A stretch of DNA of 64,000 bases from Agromyces sp. H66. GTDB taxonomy: Bacteria; Actinomycetota; Actinomycetes; Actinomycetales; Microbacteriaceae. Location: positions 1 to 64,000 of the forward strand of contig NZ_SJZG01000016.1 of assembly GCF_004959775.1 (NCBI RefSeq), read 5' to 3'. Every line of letters begins with the position of its first letter. Within the stretch, counting starts at the first letter, position 1. Positions 39,962-48,513 of the stretch are shown here, in pieces. Under the pieces are notes generated by a model. It had not been told where the DNA came from. It did not search any database and saw nothing but the letters and a program-made list of their open reading frames with translations. Position numbers and translations under genes: made by a program.

Positions 39962-41544
39962 GTGTCAGCGTGCTCGCCGAGGCGCGCCGGCTGCTCGCCG
40001 CCGCCGCCGCCGAGTACCGCGACGACCCCGAGGCCCGTCGGCAGGTCGAGGAGCACGCCAGGCGGCTCGACGAACCCCTTCGCGTCGCCATCGCCGGTAT
40101 GGTCAAGGCCGGGAAATCGACGCTGCTGAACGCCATCATCGGCGAGGAGATCGCCCCGACCGACGCCGGTGAGTGCACGAAGGTCGTCACCTGGTATCGG
40201 CACGGGACGACGCCGAAGATCACGATCCACCTCCGCGATGGAGGCTCGCGGACGATTCCCATGCGCCGGAACGACGGAAGACTCGTCATCGACCTCGGGA
40301 CGGCCACGGCCGAGGAGACCGACCGGATCGAGGTCGAGTGGCCGTCCAAGCGCCTCGAGGACGTCACGCTCATCGACACTCCCGGCATCGCGTCCCTGTC
40401 CAGCGACGTCTCGGCCCGCTCGGCCGCGTTCCTCACGCCGGACGAGGCGCCATCCGAAGCGGACGCCATCATCTACCTGATGCGTCACCTCCATTCGGCA
40501 GACCTCGGCTTCCTCTCCGCCTTCCACGACACCGTGGTCGGGGCATCCTCGACGGTCAACGCGATGGCCGTGCTCTCCCGGGCCGACGAGATCGGTGCGG
40601 GACGCATCGACGCCCTGCTCTCCGCCCGCACGATCGCCGAGCGCTATCGCGCCGATGCGACACTGCGATCACTCGCGCTCGACGTCGTCCCGATCGCCGG
40701 GCTGCTGGCGCAGTCGGCGCGCACGCTGCGCCAGCGAGAGTTCGAGGCGCTGCAGGTGATGGCCGGGCTCGGCCGCGACGAACGCGAGCGACTGCTCGTC
40801 TCGGCCGACCGATTCGTGCGAACCGACGTCGGGATCGACCTGCCGGTGGAGGATCGCAGCTCACTGCTCGACCGCTTCGGCATGTTCGGGGTCAGGATGG
40901 CCGCGGTGGTGATCCGCTCGGGATGCCGGGACGCGACCGACCTCGCCGACGAGTTGTACCGACGAAGCGGCATGGAGGAGCTGGTGCGGATCGTCTCCGA
41001 CCAGTTCCGGTCCCGGGCCGACGCGCTCAAGACCCGCGTCGCCCTCGCCGCGCTCGGCGCCATCATCCGGCGCCGGCCGACCGCGCGCTCGTCCGAACTC
41101 GCCGGGATGATCGAACGACTCGAGGCGAACGCCCACGAACTGCGCGAACTCAGCCTGCTCGCCGCCGTACGCAGTACGAGCATCGGGCTGGCGCCGGCCG
41201 AGACCGAAGAGGCCGAACGCCTGGTCGGCGGCTCCGGAACCTCGCCTGCCCGGCGGCTCGGCCTTCCCGCGGACACCCCCGCCGAGGATGTGCGCGAGGC
41301 GGCCGCGGCCGCCCTCCGTCGATGGCGGGCGATGGTCGGAAGCCCGCTGCTCGACCAGGCAGCGACCGAGGCGTGCCAGGTGGTCACCCGGTCGTGCGAG
41401 GCGATGGTGATGGGGCTCGCACCCGAGTCAGTCGAGCGACGCCCGTTGCGACTCGTCCTTCATCCGGAACCACCGGTTGGCGGACGGGACGATGCAGATG
41501 AACCATCCGATGGCCGCGAGCGCGAGCCCCACCAGGAGCAGTAG
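39958..41544 (+). CDS. Dynamin-like GTPase (IniC-like)
   Basis: 528 residues, GTG 39958 overlapping the preceding TGA. G1 GMVKAGKST (47-55), G3 DTPGI (about 140-144), G4 LSRADEIG (about 204-208; the SRAD variant replaces TKxD). No transmembrane pair, unlike its upstream partner, so the two may act as a hetero-oligomer as with IniA/IniC. The last 39 codons run antisense over the 3' end of a convergent membrane protein gene. The same frame is open far upstream but that is a shadow of the previous gene. Confidence 0.85.
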   Translation: MSVSVLAEARRLLAAAAAEYRDDPEARRQVEEHARRLDEPLRVAIAGMVKAGKSTLLNAIIGEEIAPTDAGECTKVVTWYRHGTTPKITIHLRDGGSRTIPMRRNDGRLVIDLGTATAEETDRIEVEWPSKRLEDVTLIDTPGIASLSSDVSARSAAFLTPDEAPSEADAIIYLMRHLHSADLGFLSAFHDTVVGASSTVNAMAVLSRADEIGAGRIDALLSARTIAERYRADATLRSLALDVVPIAGLLAQSARTLRQREFEALQVMAGLGRDERERLLVSADRFVRTDVGIDLPVEDRSSLLDRFGMFGVRMAAVVIRSGCRDATDLADELYRRSGMEELVRIVSDQFRSRADALKTRVALAALGAIIRRRPTARSSELAGMIERLEANAHELRELSLLAAVRSTSIGLAPAETEEAERLVGGSGTSPARRLGLPADTPAEDVREAAAAALRRWRAMVGSPLLDQAATEACQVVTRSCEAMVMGLAPESVERRPLRLVLHPEPPVGGRDDADEPSDGREREPHQEQ

Positions 41545-42075
41545 CTCGATCAGCCCGGGCCAGTCGTCGAGCGCGAGGACCGCCGATGCGACGAACGCCG
41601 AGACGGCATGGAACGCGAGCACCGGTAGCATCACCCATCGCGCTCCCCCGCGGCGGCCGAGCATGAACCCGAGCAGGAGCGCCTCGGCGGCGATCACCAA
41701 CCCGATCGTCGCGATGCTCATCCAGTAGAACACGTCGACCAGCCCACGCAGATCGGCTTCGACATAGCCCGGCGCGAGACGGCCGAGCGTCGTGGTCAAC
41801 CGCTCGGTGAGTTGGTCGTACGTGATGAATGCGATGAACACCGCCGCGCCGTTGAGCACGAACCCGATGGTCCACAGCGATCGGGCGACCCTGACGGCCC
41901 GCGGCATCGGGATCGGGCGCAGGACCGGCGGTCTCGGCCCGATCGTGAGGGCGGGTCGTGCCGGCGGCGGGGCCCCCTCGTCATCGCTCGGCCGCGCGAG
42001 CGGAGACCGGTCGCCACCGGGCTGGACGGCCGCGTCGGCATCATCGACAGGTGAGCCGGAATCGCGTTCCCCCAT
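41428..42075 (-). CDS. Small integral membrane protein
   Basis: 215 residues. Residues 1-75 are hydrophilic and Pro/Asp/Ala-rich; then four membrane helices (about 80-100, 125-145, 150-170, 175-200). Length and composition fit a real gene: the reverse frame would be lost in charge. Its 3' end overlaps the IniC-like gene by 117 bp in the opposite direction. It lies 23 bp after sseB on the same strand. No recognised domain. Confidence 0.7.
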   Translation of the reverse strand: MGERDSGSPVDDADAAVQPGGDRSPLARPSDDEGAPPPARPALTIGPRPPVLRPIPMPRAVRVARSLWTIGFVLNGAAVFIAFITYDQLTERLTTTLGRLAPGYVEADLRGLVDVFYWMSIATIGLVIAAEALLLGFMLGRRGGARWVMLPVLAFHAVSAFVASAVLALDDWPGLIELLLLVGLALAAIGWFICIVPSANRWFRMKDESQRASLD

Positions 42076-42098
42076 GGCAGGCAATATACCGCAGTGGT

Positions 42099-42959
42099 TC
42101 AGCCGGACACCGGAACCAGGCGCACGGTGAGGGAGTCGACCAACGTCGCGATCGCGTCGTCCGCCGCCCATCGCGTCGCAAGTCGCTGCAACACCGCGTC
42201 GAGCTCGGCGCGGGTGAGTCCGTCGACGAGCGAGAGCCGCACGACGAGCTCCGGGCCCGCGAGTCGGGCATCGGGGTCTCCCGCTGCGATCTCGACGCCG
42301 AGCACCGCGAGCTCGGTGCCGATCGAGCGCTCGAATGCCGCACGCACCTCCGGCGCCTCGAACGACGGCTGCCACGGCTGCTGCTGTGCGACCGCCCAGA
42401 CCGCGGGGCGGCGCAGGACGAACTCGCTGTCGGAGCCGGGGTCGAGCACCACCAGGTCGGTGCCGTCGTCGGCGGCGGCGAGCGCCACGCGCACGCCGTC
42501 GGCGGGGACCGGCCGCGCGATGGGATTCCACCTCGTCATCGCGTCGACCGAGGCGAACACCGGCAGCACTCGCCGCCCGTCGGGTCCCTCGACCGTGACG
42601 ATCGACAACTCCTGGCTCTTGTCGATCGGAAGGCCGTGCGCACCGACCTCGGTGCCCCCGGGCCCCCCTGGGCCTGCCGAAGGGTCGCCGAGCTCGGCGA
42701 GGAGCGGGATCAGCAGGCGCGAGTGGGAGAACTCGGCGACGACCTCGGCCTGCCCGCCGTCGCCCGCACGGAAGCGCCGGATCGCGGCGGCGAGGGCCTC
42801 CGGGGCGCGGCCGTCGTCGGCGGCATGCGGATTCGGCTGGAACGAGCGGCCGGCCCACGGTACGCCCGCGGAGTCGGCGGCCGGGTGCTGCGGCACGTCG
42901 CTGCGGCCCGCGGCCGCGGCATCCGTCGCCCCGTCGTCGGGGTCAGTGTCCGGCGACAT
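42099..42959 (-). CDS. SseB family protein
   Basis: 286 residues. The SseB N-terminal domain covers about 60-175 ([11 protein letters not shown] ... [17 protein letters not shown]) and a C-terminal extension runs to the end. Homologues are found beside priA in actinobacteria; function uncertain (some are linked to thiosulfate sulfurtransferase regulation in name only). Residues about 95-104 ([10 protein letters not shown]) are written by a degenerate copy of the element found in pheT. Overlaps priA by 17 bp. Confidence 0.85.
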   Translation of the reverse strand: MSPDTDPDDGATDAAAAGRSDVPQHPAADSAGVPWAGRSFQPNPHAADDGRAPEALAAAIRRFRAGDGGQAEVVAEFSHSRLLIPLLAELGDPSAGPGGPGGTEVGAHGLPIDKSQELSIVTVEGPDGRRVLPVFASVDAMTRWNPIARPVPADGVRVALAAADDGTDLVVLDPGSDSEFVLRRPAVWAVAQQQPWQPSFEAPEVRAAFERSIGTELAVLGVEIAAGDPDARLAGPELVVRLSLVDGLTRAELDAVLQRLATRWAADDAIATLVDSLTVRLVPVSG

Positions 42960-43689
42960 CCAGCGCCTCGGCCAGCGTGAACGCGCCGGCGTAGAGGGCC
43001 TTGCCCACGATCGCTCCCTCGAGGCCGAGCGGCACGAGCTCGCGCAGCGCCGCGATGTCGTCGAGGCTCGAGACGCCCCCCGACGCCACGACCGGCCGGC
43101 GCGTGCGTTCCATGATCTGTCGGAGCAGGTCGAGGTTCGGTCCCTGCAGGGTGCCGTCCTTGGTGACGTCGGTCACGACGTAGCGGGCGGCGCCGGCCTC
43201 TTCGAGGCGGTCCATCACCTGCCACAGGTCGCCGCCCTCCTTCGTCCAGCCGCGCGCGGCGAGAGTCGTGCCGCGCACGTCGAGGCCGACCGCGATCGCC
43301 TCGCCGTACTGCGCGATCACGGAGGCCGCCCACTCGGGGTTCTCGAGCGCCGCCGTGCCGAGGTTGATGCGCTTCGCGCCGATCTCGAGGGCGTGCTCGA
43401 GCGACGCGTCGTCGCGGATCCCGCCGGAGAGCTCGACGTTCACACCGCGAACCTGCCGGATGACCTTCTTCAGCACGCCCGCGTTGGAGCCGCGACCGAA
43501 CGCGGCGTCGAGGTCCACGAGGTGGATCCACTCCGCACCCTGCGCGGCCCAGTCGGCCGCGGCGTCGACGGGGTCGCCGTAGTTCGTCTCGGTCCCCGCC
43601 TCGCCCTTCGTCAGGCGGACGGCCTTGCCGCCCGCGACGTCGACCGCCGGTAGCAGCACGAGGCGCGGGGTCTTGCTGAACTCACTCAT
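42943..43689 (-). CDS. priA: Bifunctional phosphoribosyl isomerase A (HisA/TrpF activity)
   Basis: 248 residues, TIM barrel. Acid/base residues Asp in [13 protein letters not shown] (about 14) and DVTKDGT (about 175). In actinobacteria without trpF it serves both histidine and tryptophan synthesis. ATG 43689 was chosen since the upstream frame to 43833 lacks family sequence. 97 bp gap after hisH. Confidence 0.94.
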   Translation of the reverse strand: MSEFSKTPRLVLLPAVDVAGGKAVRLTKGEAGTETNYGDPVDAAADWAAQGAEWIHLVDLDAAFGRGSNAGVLKKVIRQVRGVNVELSGGIRDDASLEHALEIGAKRINLGTAALENPEWAASVIAQYGEAIAVGLDVRGTTLAARGWTKEGGDLWQVMDRLEEAGAARYVVTDVTKDGTLQGPNLDLLRQIMERTRRPVVASGGVSSLDDIAALRELVPLGLEGAIVGKALYAGAFTLAEALDVAGH

Positions 43690-43786
43690 CACTGTCCTTG
43701 TTCGTCGGCTGTGGAACGCCACGTCGGCACAGTCACAGCATCCTAGTCCGATGCGGACGCCGGCGTTCGCGCATGACGGCGTACGC

Positions 43787-44425
43787 TCAGCCGAGCGTTC
43801 CCAGCCAGTTGGCCAGGAGTCGGATGCCGGCATCCGACGACTTCTCGGGATGGAACTGCGTCGCCGACAACGGGCCGTTCTCGACCGCGGCGAGGAACGG
43901 CCCGCCGTGCTCGGCCCAGGTGAGCTTCGGCGTCGGGAACGGCGGCATCACGTCGAGCTGCCACTCCTGTGCGGCGAACGAGTGCACGAAGTAGAAGCGC
44001 TCCTGCTCGATGCCCTCGAAGAGCACGGATCCCTCGTCGGGCGTGACGGTGTTCCAGCCCATGTGCGGCAGCACGGGGGCGGGAAGCTCGGTGACCGTGC
44101 CCGGCCACTCGCCGAGGCCTTCGGTGTCGACGCCGCGCTCGACGCCGCGCTCGAAGAGCACCTGCATGCCCACGCAGATGCCGAGCACCGCCCGCCCGCC
44201 CGCGAGGCGTCGGTCGATGACCTCGTCGCCGCGGACGGCGCGGAGCTGATCCATGACGGCCTTGAACGCACCGACGCCGGGCACGACGAGCCCGTCGGCC
44301 TCGAGCGCGGCCGCGCGATCGGCCGTGACCTGCACGTCGGCACCGGCACGCTCGAGCGCCTTGGCCGCGGAATGCACGTTGCCCGAGCCGTAATCGAGCA
44401 CGACCACGCGTCTCGTCGGGCTCAC
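43787..44425 (-). CDS. hisH: Imidazole glycerol phosphate synthase, glutaminase subunit
   Basis: 212 residues, class I glutamine amidotransferase. Catalytic Cys in GICVGMQ (about 83), His-Glu in FHPEKS near 194, Asp/Gly loop VVPGVGAF. Works with HisF, which is not in this window. Overlaps hisB by 4 bases. Confidence 0.96.
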   Translation of the reverse strand: MSPTRRVVVLDYGSGNVHSAAKALERAGADVQVTADRAAALEADGLVVPGVGAFKAVMDQLRAVRGDEVIDRRLAGGRAVLGICVGMQVLFERGVERGVDTEGLGEWPGTVTELPAPVLPHMGWNTVTPDEGSVLFEGIEQERFYFVHSFAAQEWQLDVMPPFPTPKLTWAEHGGPFLAAVENGPLSATQFHPEKSSDAGIRLLANWLGTLG

Positions 44426-45036
44426 AGGGCACCCTTGGTGGAGGGGATCCCGGTGACGAGGGGGTCGAGCGACTTCGCCTGCCGGAACGCACGTGCGAAG
44501 GCCTTGAACTCGGCCTCGGCGATGTGGTGCGGATCGCGGCCCGCGAGCACGTTGACGTGCACCGTGAGGCCCGCGTTGAACGCGATGGCCTCGAACACAT
44601 GCCTCACCATCGAGCCGGTGAAGTGACCGCCGATGAGGTGGTACTCGAAGCCGGCCGGCTCGCCCGTGTGCACGAGGAAGGGCCGTCCGGAGATGTCGAC
44701 GACGGCCTGCGCGAGCGCCTCGTCGAGCGGCACGAGCGCGTCGCCGTACCGCGAGATGCCGCGCTTGTCGCCGAGCGCCTCGCGGATGGCCCGACCGAGC
44801 ACGATCGCGACGTCCTCCACGGTGTGATGCACGTCGATCTCGATGTCGCCGCGCGCACGCACGGTGAGGTCGGTGAGCGAGTGCTTGGCGAACGCCGTGA
44901 GCATGTGGTCGTAGAACGGCACGGTCGTCTCGATGTCGCTCACGCCCGAGCCGTCGAGGTTCACCGACAGGTCGATGCTCGACTCGCTCGTCTCACGCTG
45001 CACGCGCGCGGTACGGGAGGAGCCGGGAGAGGTCAT
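44422..45036 (-). CDS. hisB: Imidazoleglycerol-phosphate dehydratase
   Basis: 204 residues. Conserved metal-binding His and Glu: [33 protein letters not shown]. Single-function enzyme without the phosphatase fusion seen in enterobacteria. Confidence 0.96.
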   Translation of the reverse strand: MTSPGSSRTARVQRETSESSIDLSVNLDGSGVSDIETTVPFYDHMLTAFAKHSLTDLTVRARGDIEIDVHHTVEDVAIVLGRAIREALGDKRGISRYGDALVPLDEALAQAVVDISGRPFLVHTGEPAGFEYHLIGGHFTGSMVRHVFEAIAFNAGLTVHVNVLAGRDPHHIAEAEFKAFARAFRQAKSLDPLVTGIPSTKGAL

Positions 45037-45045
45037 GCGACCATC

Positions 45046-46146
45046 CTATTCGCCGCGTCGCTCGGAGTTCGCCGGGGCGAACACGGCGATCGCCTCGAGG
45101 AACGCGGTCGTCTCGGCCTCGGTTCCCGCGGTCACCCGCAGGCTCCCCGGCAGCCCGATCTCGCGGATCAGGATGCCTCGCTCGAGGAGCTCCTCGAACA
45201 CCGCGTGCGGGTCGTCGACGCCGCCGAAGAGCACGAAGTTCGCGCCGCTCCGGTACGGGCGGAAGCCCATTCGCGCGAGCTCGATCGAGATGCGGTCGCG
45301 CTGCGCGCGGATCTCGTCGACCATCGCGAGCATCTCGCCGGAGTGCGCGAGCGCGCCGAGGGCTGCCGCCTGGGTGAGCGCCGAGAGGTGGTACGGGAGC
45401 CGCACGAGGCGCAGCGCGTCGATCACCGCGGGGTCGGCGGCGAGGTAGCCCACCCGGGCGCCCGCGAACGCGAAGGCCTTGCTCATGGTGCGGGAGACGA
45501 CGAGGCGTGGGCGACCCTCGAGGAGCGTGAGCGCACTGGGCGTGCCGGGATCGGCGAACTCGATGTACGCCTCGTCGACGACGACGATGCCGCGCGCGGC
45601 GTCGGCCACCGCGGCGACGGTGTCCAGCGAGAGCGGGGTGCCGGTCGGGTTGTTCGGTGCGCAGAGCAGCACGAGGTCGGGGTCGTGCTCGCGGACCGCG
45701 GCCACCGCGGTGTCGGCGCTGAGCTCGTAGTCGGCGTCGCGCTTCGCCGTGACCCACTCGGTGCCGGTGCCCGAGGCGAGGAGGCCGTACATCGAGTAGG
45801 TGGGCGCGAATCCGAGCGCGGTGCGACCCGGGCCGCCGAAGGCCTGCAGCAGGTGCTGCAGCACCTCGTTCGAGCCGTTCGCCGCCCAGATGCGGTCGGG
45901 CTCGAGGCCGTGGCCGAGGTAGCCCGCGAGCGCTGCGCGGAGCTCGGTGAACTCGCGGTCGGGATAGCGGTTGAGGCTCAGGATCGCCGCGGCCACGCGG
46001 GCGACGATGTCGTGCGCGACATCCTCGGGGATGGGGTGCGTGTTCTCATTGACATTCAGCGCGACGGGGACGGATTTCTGCGGAGCACCGTACGGGGTGC
46101 GGCCGCGCAGGTCGTCACGGAGAGGAAGGTCGTCGAGGCTCGTCAC
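45046..46146 (-). CDS. hisC: Histidinol-phosphate aminotransferase
   Basis: 366 residues, class I/II PLP enzyme. N-terminal LNVNENTHP and NPTG, Schiff-base Lys in SRTMSKAFAFAGAR (about residue 224), RVTAGTEAE near the end. First his gene present; hisD, usually next to it, is absent and a LysM gene takes that place 46 bp upstream. Confidence 0.95.
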   Translation of the reverse strand: MTSLDDLPLRDDLRGRTPYGAPQKSVPVALNVNENTHPIPEDVAHDIVARVAAAILSLNRYPDREFTELRAALAGYLGHGLEPDRIWAANGSNEVLQHLLQAFGGPGRTALGFAPTYSMYGLLASGTGTEWVTAKRDADYELSADTAVAAVREHDPDLVLLCAPNNPTGTPLSLDTVAAVADAARGIVVVDEAYIEFADPGTPSALTLLEGRPRLVVSRTMSKAFAFAGARVGYLAADPAVIDALRLVRLPYHLSALTQAAALGALAHSGEMLAMVDEIRAQRDRISIELARMGFRPYRSGANFVLFGGVDDPHAVFEELLERGILIREIGLPGSLRVTAGTEAETTAFLEAIAVFAPANSERRGE

Positions 46147-46192
46147 CCGTCCATGCTAGCCACGGGCACGAGGTCGCCCCGCCCGTGCGGCA

Positions 46193-46588
46193 TCAGGGAA
46201 CGACCGGCAGCGCGAGCCGCTGGCCCGGCTCGAGGGTCGCCTCGTCGAGGCCGTTGAGCCGCATGATCTCGTCGATCACGACGCGCGGGTCGCCCTGTGG
46301 CGCGATCGACTCGGCGATGGCCCAGAGCGAGTCGCCCTGGTGCACCGTCACGTAGTCGAACGTGCGCGCCCCGAACTGCGCACCGATGTCGGCGGCGGCC
46401 CCGCCCGAGCCCAGGATGGTCACGACGGCCCAGATCACGAGGGGCAGCGCGCCGAGTGCCGTGAACACGATGCGGCCGCGCCGAGTGAGACGGAGACGGG
46501 TCGCAGTGGGCACCGGAGACGCCGGCACCTCGGCGGCCCGCGGGCGAACCGAAGTACCGAACCCGCTGGGGGCGATCGCTGCGCTCAT
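46193..46588 (-). CDS. LysM-domain membrane protein, candidate SOS-induced division inhibitor
   Basis: 131 residues from ATG 46588 with GGAGG upstream. One membrane helix (about 40-65, [20 protein letters not shown]), short Gly/Ala link, then a single LysM module (about 80-130, [19 protein letters not shown] to [11 protein letters not shown]) that binds peptidoglycan. Divergent from lexA, sharing its control region. YneA of Bacillus and Rv2719c of M. tuberculosis have the same place and plan (membrane anchor plus LysM) and block division after DNA damage; DivS sits beside lexA in Corynebacterium. Identity inferred from context. Confidence 0.8.
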   Translation of the reverse strand: MSAAIAPSGFGTSVRPRAAEVPASPVPTATRLRLTRRGRIVFTALGALPLVIWAVVTILGSGGAAADIGAQFGARTFDYVTVHQGDSLWAIAESIAPQGDPRVVIDEIMRLNGLDEATLEPGQRLALPVVP

Positions 46589-46655
46589 GTCACACCTCCG
46601 ATGGGAGCCGTACCCGGCCCTCGGCCGGGAGGGCCGGATACGAAACTCTGTTCCG

Positions 46656-46684
46656 AATATATCTTCGAATCTTCGAACCCGCAA
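46656..46684 (-). promoter_or_regulatory. Promoter of the LysM gene
   Basis: -35 TTGCGG (46679-46684), 17-nt spacer, -10 TATATT (46656-46661). The spacer holds TTCGAAGATTCGAA (two TTCGAA half-palindromes, 46664-46677), a possible weaker LexA or other repressor site. Confidence 0.6.
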
Positions 46685-46727
46685 GCGACGCGCCCCGCTC
46701 GATTTCGCCGCGGATTCCGCGACACAC

Positions 46728-46742
46728 TCGAACGAATGTTTG
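46728..46742. promoter_or_regulatory. SOS (LexA) box between lexA and the LysM gene
   Basis: TCGAACGAATGTTTG fits the actinobacterial consensus CGAAC-N4-GTTYG. It overlaps the -35 of the lexA promoter and lies 44 bp from the -35 of the LysM promoter. Confidence 0.8.
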
Positions 46743-46768
46743 CCGCACCGACTCCAGCCGGATACAGT
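46740..46768 (+). promoter_or_regulatory. lexA promoter
   Basis: -35 TTGCCG (46740-46745) inside the SOS box end, 17-nt spacer, -10 TACAGT (46763-46768). Leader of about 70 nt to the TTG start. Confidence 0.6.
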
Positions 46769-46843
46769 TTCGAATGTCCGATCACAGTCGAACAGAAACC
46801 ACCGACATCCGGTCGCATACGGCCGCAACGAGGGGCGAAGACG

Positions 46844-47539
46844 TTGAGCACCGACATCGACGATGCGCGCGAGACCGGCCGGCAGCGCCGGCGCAAGAAT
46901 CTCAGCGCCAAGCAGGTCGCGATCCTCGAGGTGATCCAGCGTTCCGTCTCCTCGCGGGGCTATCCGCCGAGCATGCGCGAGATCGGCGACGCCGTCGGCC
47001 TCTCCTCGCTCTCGAGCGTCACCCATCAGCTCAACCAGCTCGAGCTCGCGGGCTATCTCCGGCGCGACCCCAACCGCCCACGGGCCCTCGAGGTGCTCAT
47101 CGAGCTGCCCGACACCGCCGATCGGTCCGCCGCCGCGGGAGAGGGCAGCGCCGCTCCCGTCGGGGACGCGGCCATGGTGCCGCTCGTCGGCCGCATCGCG
47201 GCGGGCATCCCGATCACCGCCGAGCAGCAGATCGACGAGGTCTTCCCGCTCCCCCGTCAGCTCGTCGGCAAGGGCGAGCTGTTCATCCTCAAGGTCGTCG
47301 GCGATTCGATGATCGACGCCGCCATCTGCGACGGCGACTGGGTCGTCGTGCGGTCGCAGCCCACGGCGGAGAACGGCGAGATCGTCGCCGCCATGCTCGA
47401 TGGCGAGGCGACCGTCAAGGTCTTCCGCCAGCGCGACGGCCACACCTGGCTGCTCCCCCGCAATTCCGCGTTCGAGCCGATCCTCGGCGACCAGGCCGAG
47501 GTGCTCGGCAAGGTCGTCGCCGTCCTCCGCACCGTCTGA
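46844..47539 (+). CDS. lexA: LexA repressor, TTG start
   Basis: 231 residues from TTG 46844, which has AGGGG (46831-46835) 8 nt upstream; the ATG at 46737 lies in the SOS box and would make an untypical extension. Winged-helix domain (about 20-85, [36 protein letters not shown]), self-cleavage Ala-Gly in [10 protein letters not shown] (about 117-118), peptidase Ser in [10 protein letters not shown] (about 152) and Lys in [11 protein letters not shown] (about 189). Represses the DNA-damage regulon; here it controls its own gene and the LysM gene. Confidence 0.96.
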   Translation: MSTDIDDARETGRQRRRKNLSAKQVAILEVIQRSVSSRGYPPSMREIGDAVGLSSLSSVTHQLNQLELAGYLRRDPNRPRALEVLIELPDTADRSAAAGEGSAAPVGDAAMVPLVGRIAAGIPITAEQQIDEVFPLPRQLVGKGELFILKVVGDSMIDAAICDGDWVVVRSQPTAENGEIVAAMLDGEATVKVFRQRDGHTWLLPRNSAFEPILGDQAEVLGKVVAVLRTV

Positions 47540-47546
47540 GGAACGA

Positions 47547-47584
47547 GTCTCCGAGGAGCGGGTCTCCGAGGAGCGGGTCCTCGG
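47547..47584. repeat. 15-bp tandem repeat after lexA
   Basis: GTCTCCGAGGAGCGG repeated 2.5 times in the 69 bp between two convergent stops. No hairpin of note within it. Confidence 0.7.
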
Positions 47585-47608
47585 CGCGCGGCGCCCGGCG
47601 TGACGCCG

Positions 47609-48373
47609 CTACGCGGCGACCGCGAGCGGGGCCGGCGTGCGCTCCGCAACGCGCACGTGGTCGCACAGCCAGCCGCACACGGTGTCCATGAATCCGGCGT
47701 GATCGTCGCGGAACACCGTGTGCCCGGTGCCGGGGACGGTCGCCACCGTCATGCCCCTGCCGCGCAGCTGCGCCGCGACCCGCTCGGTGATGAGCAGGCT
47801 CTTCTCGGCGAGCACGACGAGGCTGGGCGCCACGAGGCGAGCCGGCGGCACGAGGCGGCGCGTGTCCGTGAAGCCGAGGATCGTGCGCTTGTCCCAGTCG
47901 CGAAGCGTCGCCACCTCGATGTCGACATCGGTGGCACTCCACTTCGGGTTCATCCGCACGAGCGCGGAACGCTTCGGCCGCGGGGCGATCGCGAAGAACA
48001 GCTTGAACGCGAACCCGCGGATCCCCGTCGGGAACGAGAACGCCGGGTCGATGTAGATCGCGGCACGCGGCGCCAGGCGATCGGCGACGAGGCTCGCGAC
48101 GAGCCCGCCGAGCGAATGCCCCATGACCACCTCGGGCGGACCGTCGAGCAGAGGCTCGAGGGTCTCGACGACGTCGTCGGCCCAGGCGCTCGGCGAGTAG
48201 TTGCGCGCCCGAGGGCTGCGGCCGTGTCCGGCCAGGTCGACGGCGAGCACCCGGAACCCGTGCGTCTCGAGTTCGCGCGTGACCCGATGCCAGGCGCGCG
48301 AGTCCGACATGATGCCGTGGATGAGTACGGCGGTCTTGGTGCCCCCACCCGATTCGTGTACCGCGAGTCGCAT
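47609..48373 (-). CDS. Alpha/beta-hydrolase
   Basis: 254 residues. LIHGIMSDSRAWHRV (oxyanion), nucleophile GHSLGG (Ser about 86), Asp near VVLAEKS, His in PGTGHTVFRDDH (about 223). No signal peptide. A -10 TACCGT lies 7 nt before ATG 48373. Substrate not predictable; haloperoxidase-like fold members hydrolyse esters or C-C bonds. Confidence 0.85.
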   Translation of the reverse strand: MRLAVHESGGGTKTAVLIHGIMSDSRAWHRVTRELETHGFRVLAVDLAGHGRSPRARNYSPSAWADDVVETLEPLLDGPPEVVMGHSLGGLVASLVADRLAPRAAIYIDPAFSFPTGIRGFAFKLFFAIAPRPKRSALVRMNPKWSATDVDIEVATLRDWDKRTILGFTDTRRLVPPARLVAPSLVVLAEKSLLITERVAAQLRGRGMTVATVPGTGHTVFRDDHAGFMDTVCGWLCDHVRVAERTPAPLAVAA

Positions 48374-48467
48374 ACAGACGACGGTACGTCACGTCCCTGA
48401 ACGATCGCCCGACGCGTCGGCGGGGGTTGCGTTCGGCGAGGCCGTGTGGCACGACCGGCGATGCGAT

Positions 48468-48497
48468 GCCGGATGCCGCGGGCTCGCGACATCCGGC
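48468..48497 (-). terminator. Terminator of metFE
   Basis: Arms GCCGGATGCCGCG (48468-48480) and CGCGACATCCGGC (48485-48497), 12 of 13 pairs, loop GGCT. Starts 16 bp after the metE stop. Confidence 0.75.
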
Positions 48498-48513
48498 CCT
48501 CCAAATGTCTCGG

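Noticed and set aside
46737..46843. ATG at 46737 as the lexA start
   Set aside because: It lies within the SOS box and upstream of the -10 element, so it would not be on the mRNA; the TTG at 46844 has a ribosome binding site.
47547..47584. 15-bp repeats after lexA as a regulatory site
   Set aside because: Located between convergent stops with no promoter; reported only as a repeat.
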